Source of the DNA: an uncultured Cellvibrionales bacterium
GTDB lineage: Bacteria; Pseudomonadota; Gammaproteobacteria; Pseudomonadales; Porticoccaceae
Reading direction: 5' to 3'
DNA length: 50,941 nucleotides
Assembly (NCBI GenBank): GCA_913031145.1
Contig: CAJWCO010000015.1
Coordinates: forward strand, 1-50,941
Below, piece after piece: positions 50,834 through 50,941 of this stretch. The notes beneath the pieces were generated by a model. It searched no databases. It saw nothing but the letters and a program-made list of their open reading frames with translations, and was not told the DNA's origin. The position numbers and the translations under genes were made by a program. Each line of letters starts with the position of its first letter. Positions within the stretch are counted from its first letter, which is position 1.

Positions 50834-50941
50834 GTTTAGTCAAGTTCACCTGAGTTATCCTCCACCAAGAGTTGATAAGCTTATTTATCGCACGCCACGA
50901 TTTTCCTTTGGCTTCGTTTTGTTACTTTTTTTATTCTAGCC

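Noticed and set aside
48973-50941. Integron cassette array for the toxin-antitoxin genes
   Set aside because: I could not identify attC-type recombination sites between the pairs, and no integrase gene is present.

Overview
The window looks like chromosomal DNA of a Gram-negative gammaproteobacterium, probably marine. The reasons are a TolC-type outer-membrane factor, Sec lipoproteins, an H-NS-family protein, an SPFH/NfeD pair, a MlaC-like protein, RTX proteins rich in Asp and Gly, and sigma70-like promoters on the tRNA genes. No species can be named from the sequence alone.

Layout. 1-7.4 kb is mostly housekeeping: tRNA-Val(GAC) with a partial 3' copy beside it, a small possibly frameshifted gene, an SPFH/NfeD pair, a 1.36-kb stretch without a convincing gene, uvrB overlapping a mlaC-like gene, then tRNA-Asn(GUU) with a decayed partial 3' copy 208 bp away. 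7.4-33.3 kb is a 26-kb minus-strand type I secretion (T1SS) locus. In transcription order it holds a TolC-like outer-membrane factor, a HlyB/LapB-like ABC exporter, a HlyD/LapC-like adaptor, a 1618-aa cadherin-repeat adhesin with a cohesin-like domain near its C-terminus, a 79-aa protein, an intrinsic-terminator-like element, a 4622-aa RTX protein carrying a complete subtilisin (S8) domain, and a 655-aa beta-propeller protein with a dockerin-like module. A divergent H-NS-family gene sits at its head.

34.4-46.7 kb is a second minus-strand surface locus: a 2827-aa lipoprotein of HYR/Ig-like and lectin-like domains, an outer-membrane beta-barrel, and a 907-aa lipoprotein that also carries a dockerin-like module. 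The two lipoproteins share an approximately 210-residue module that I do not recognise from named families. A plus-strand manC/algA-type gene for GDP-mannose synthesis follows at 47.6 kb. The window ends in a toxin-antitoxin island: phd-doc and yefM-yoeB, with a deleted, inverted second copy of yefM-yoeB on the far side of phd-doc.

Working model (inference): the central 40 kb encodes a cell-surface assembly. The T1SS exports a cohesin-bearing adhesin and a giant surface protease. Dockerin-bearing partners, one in the T1SS operon and one a lipoprotein in the neighbouring locus, could dock onto the cohesin-like domain. This is a testable non-cellulosomal cohesin-dockerin system linked to type I secretion.
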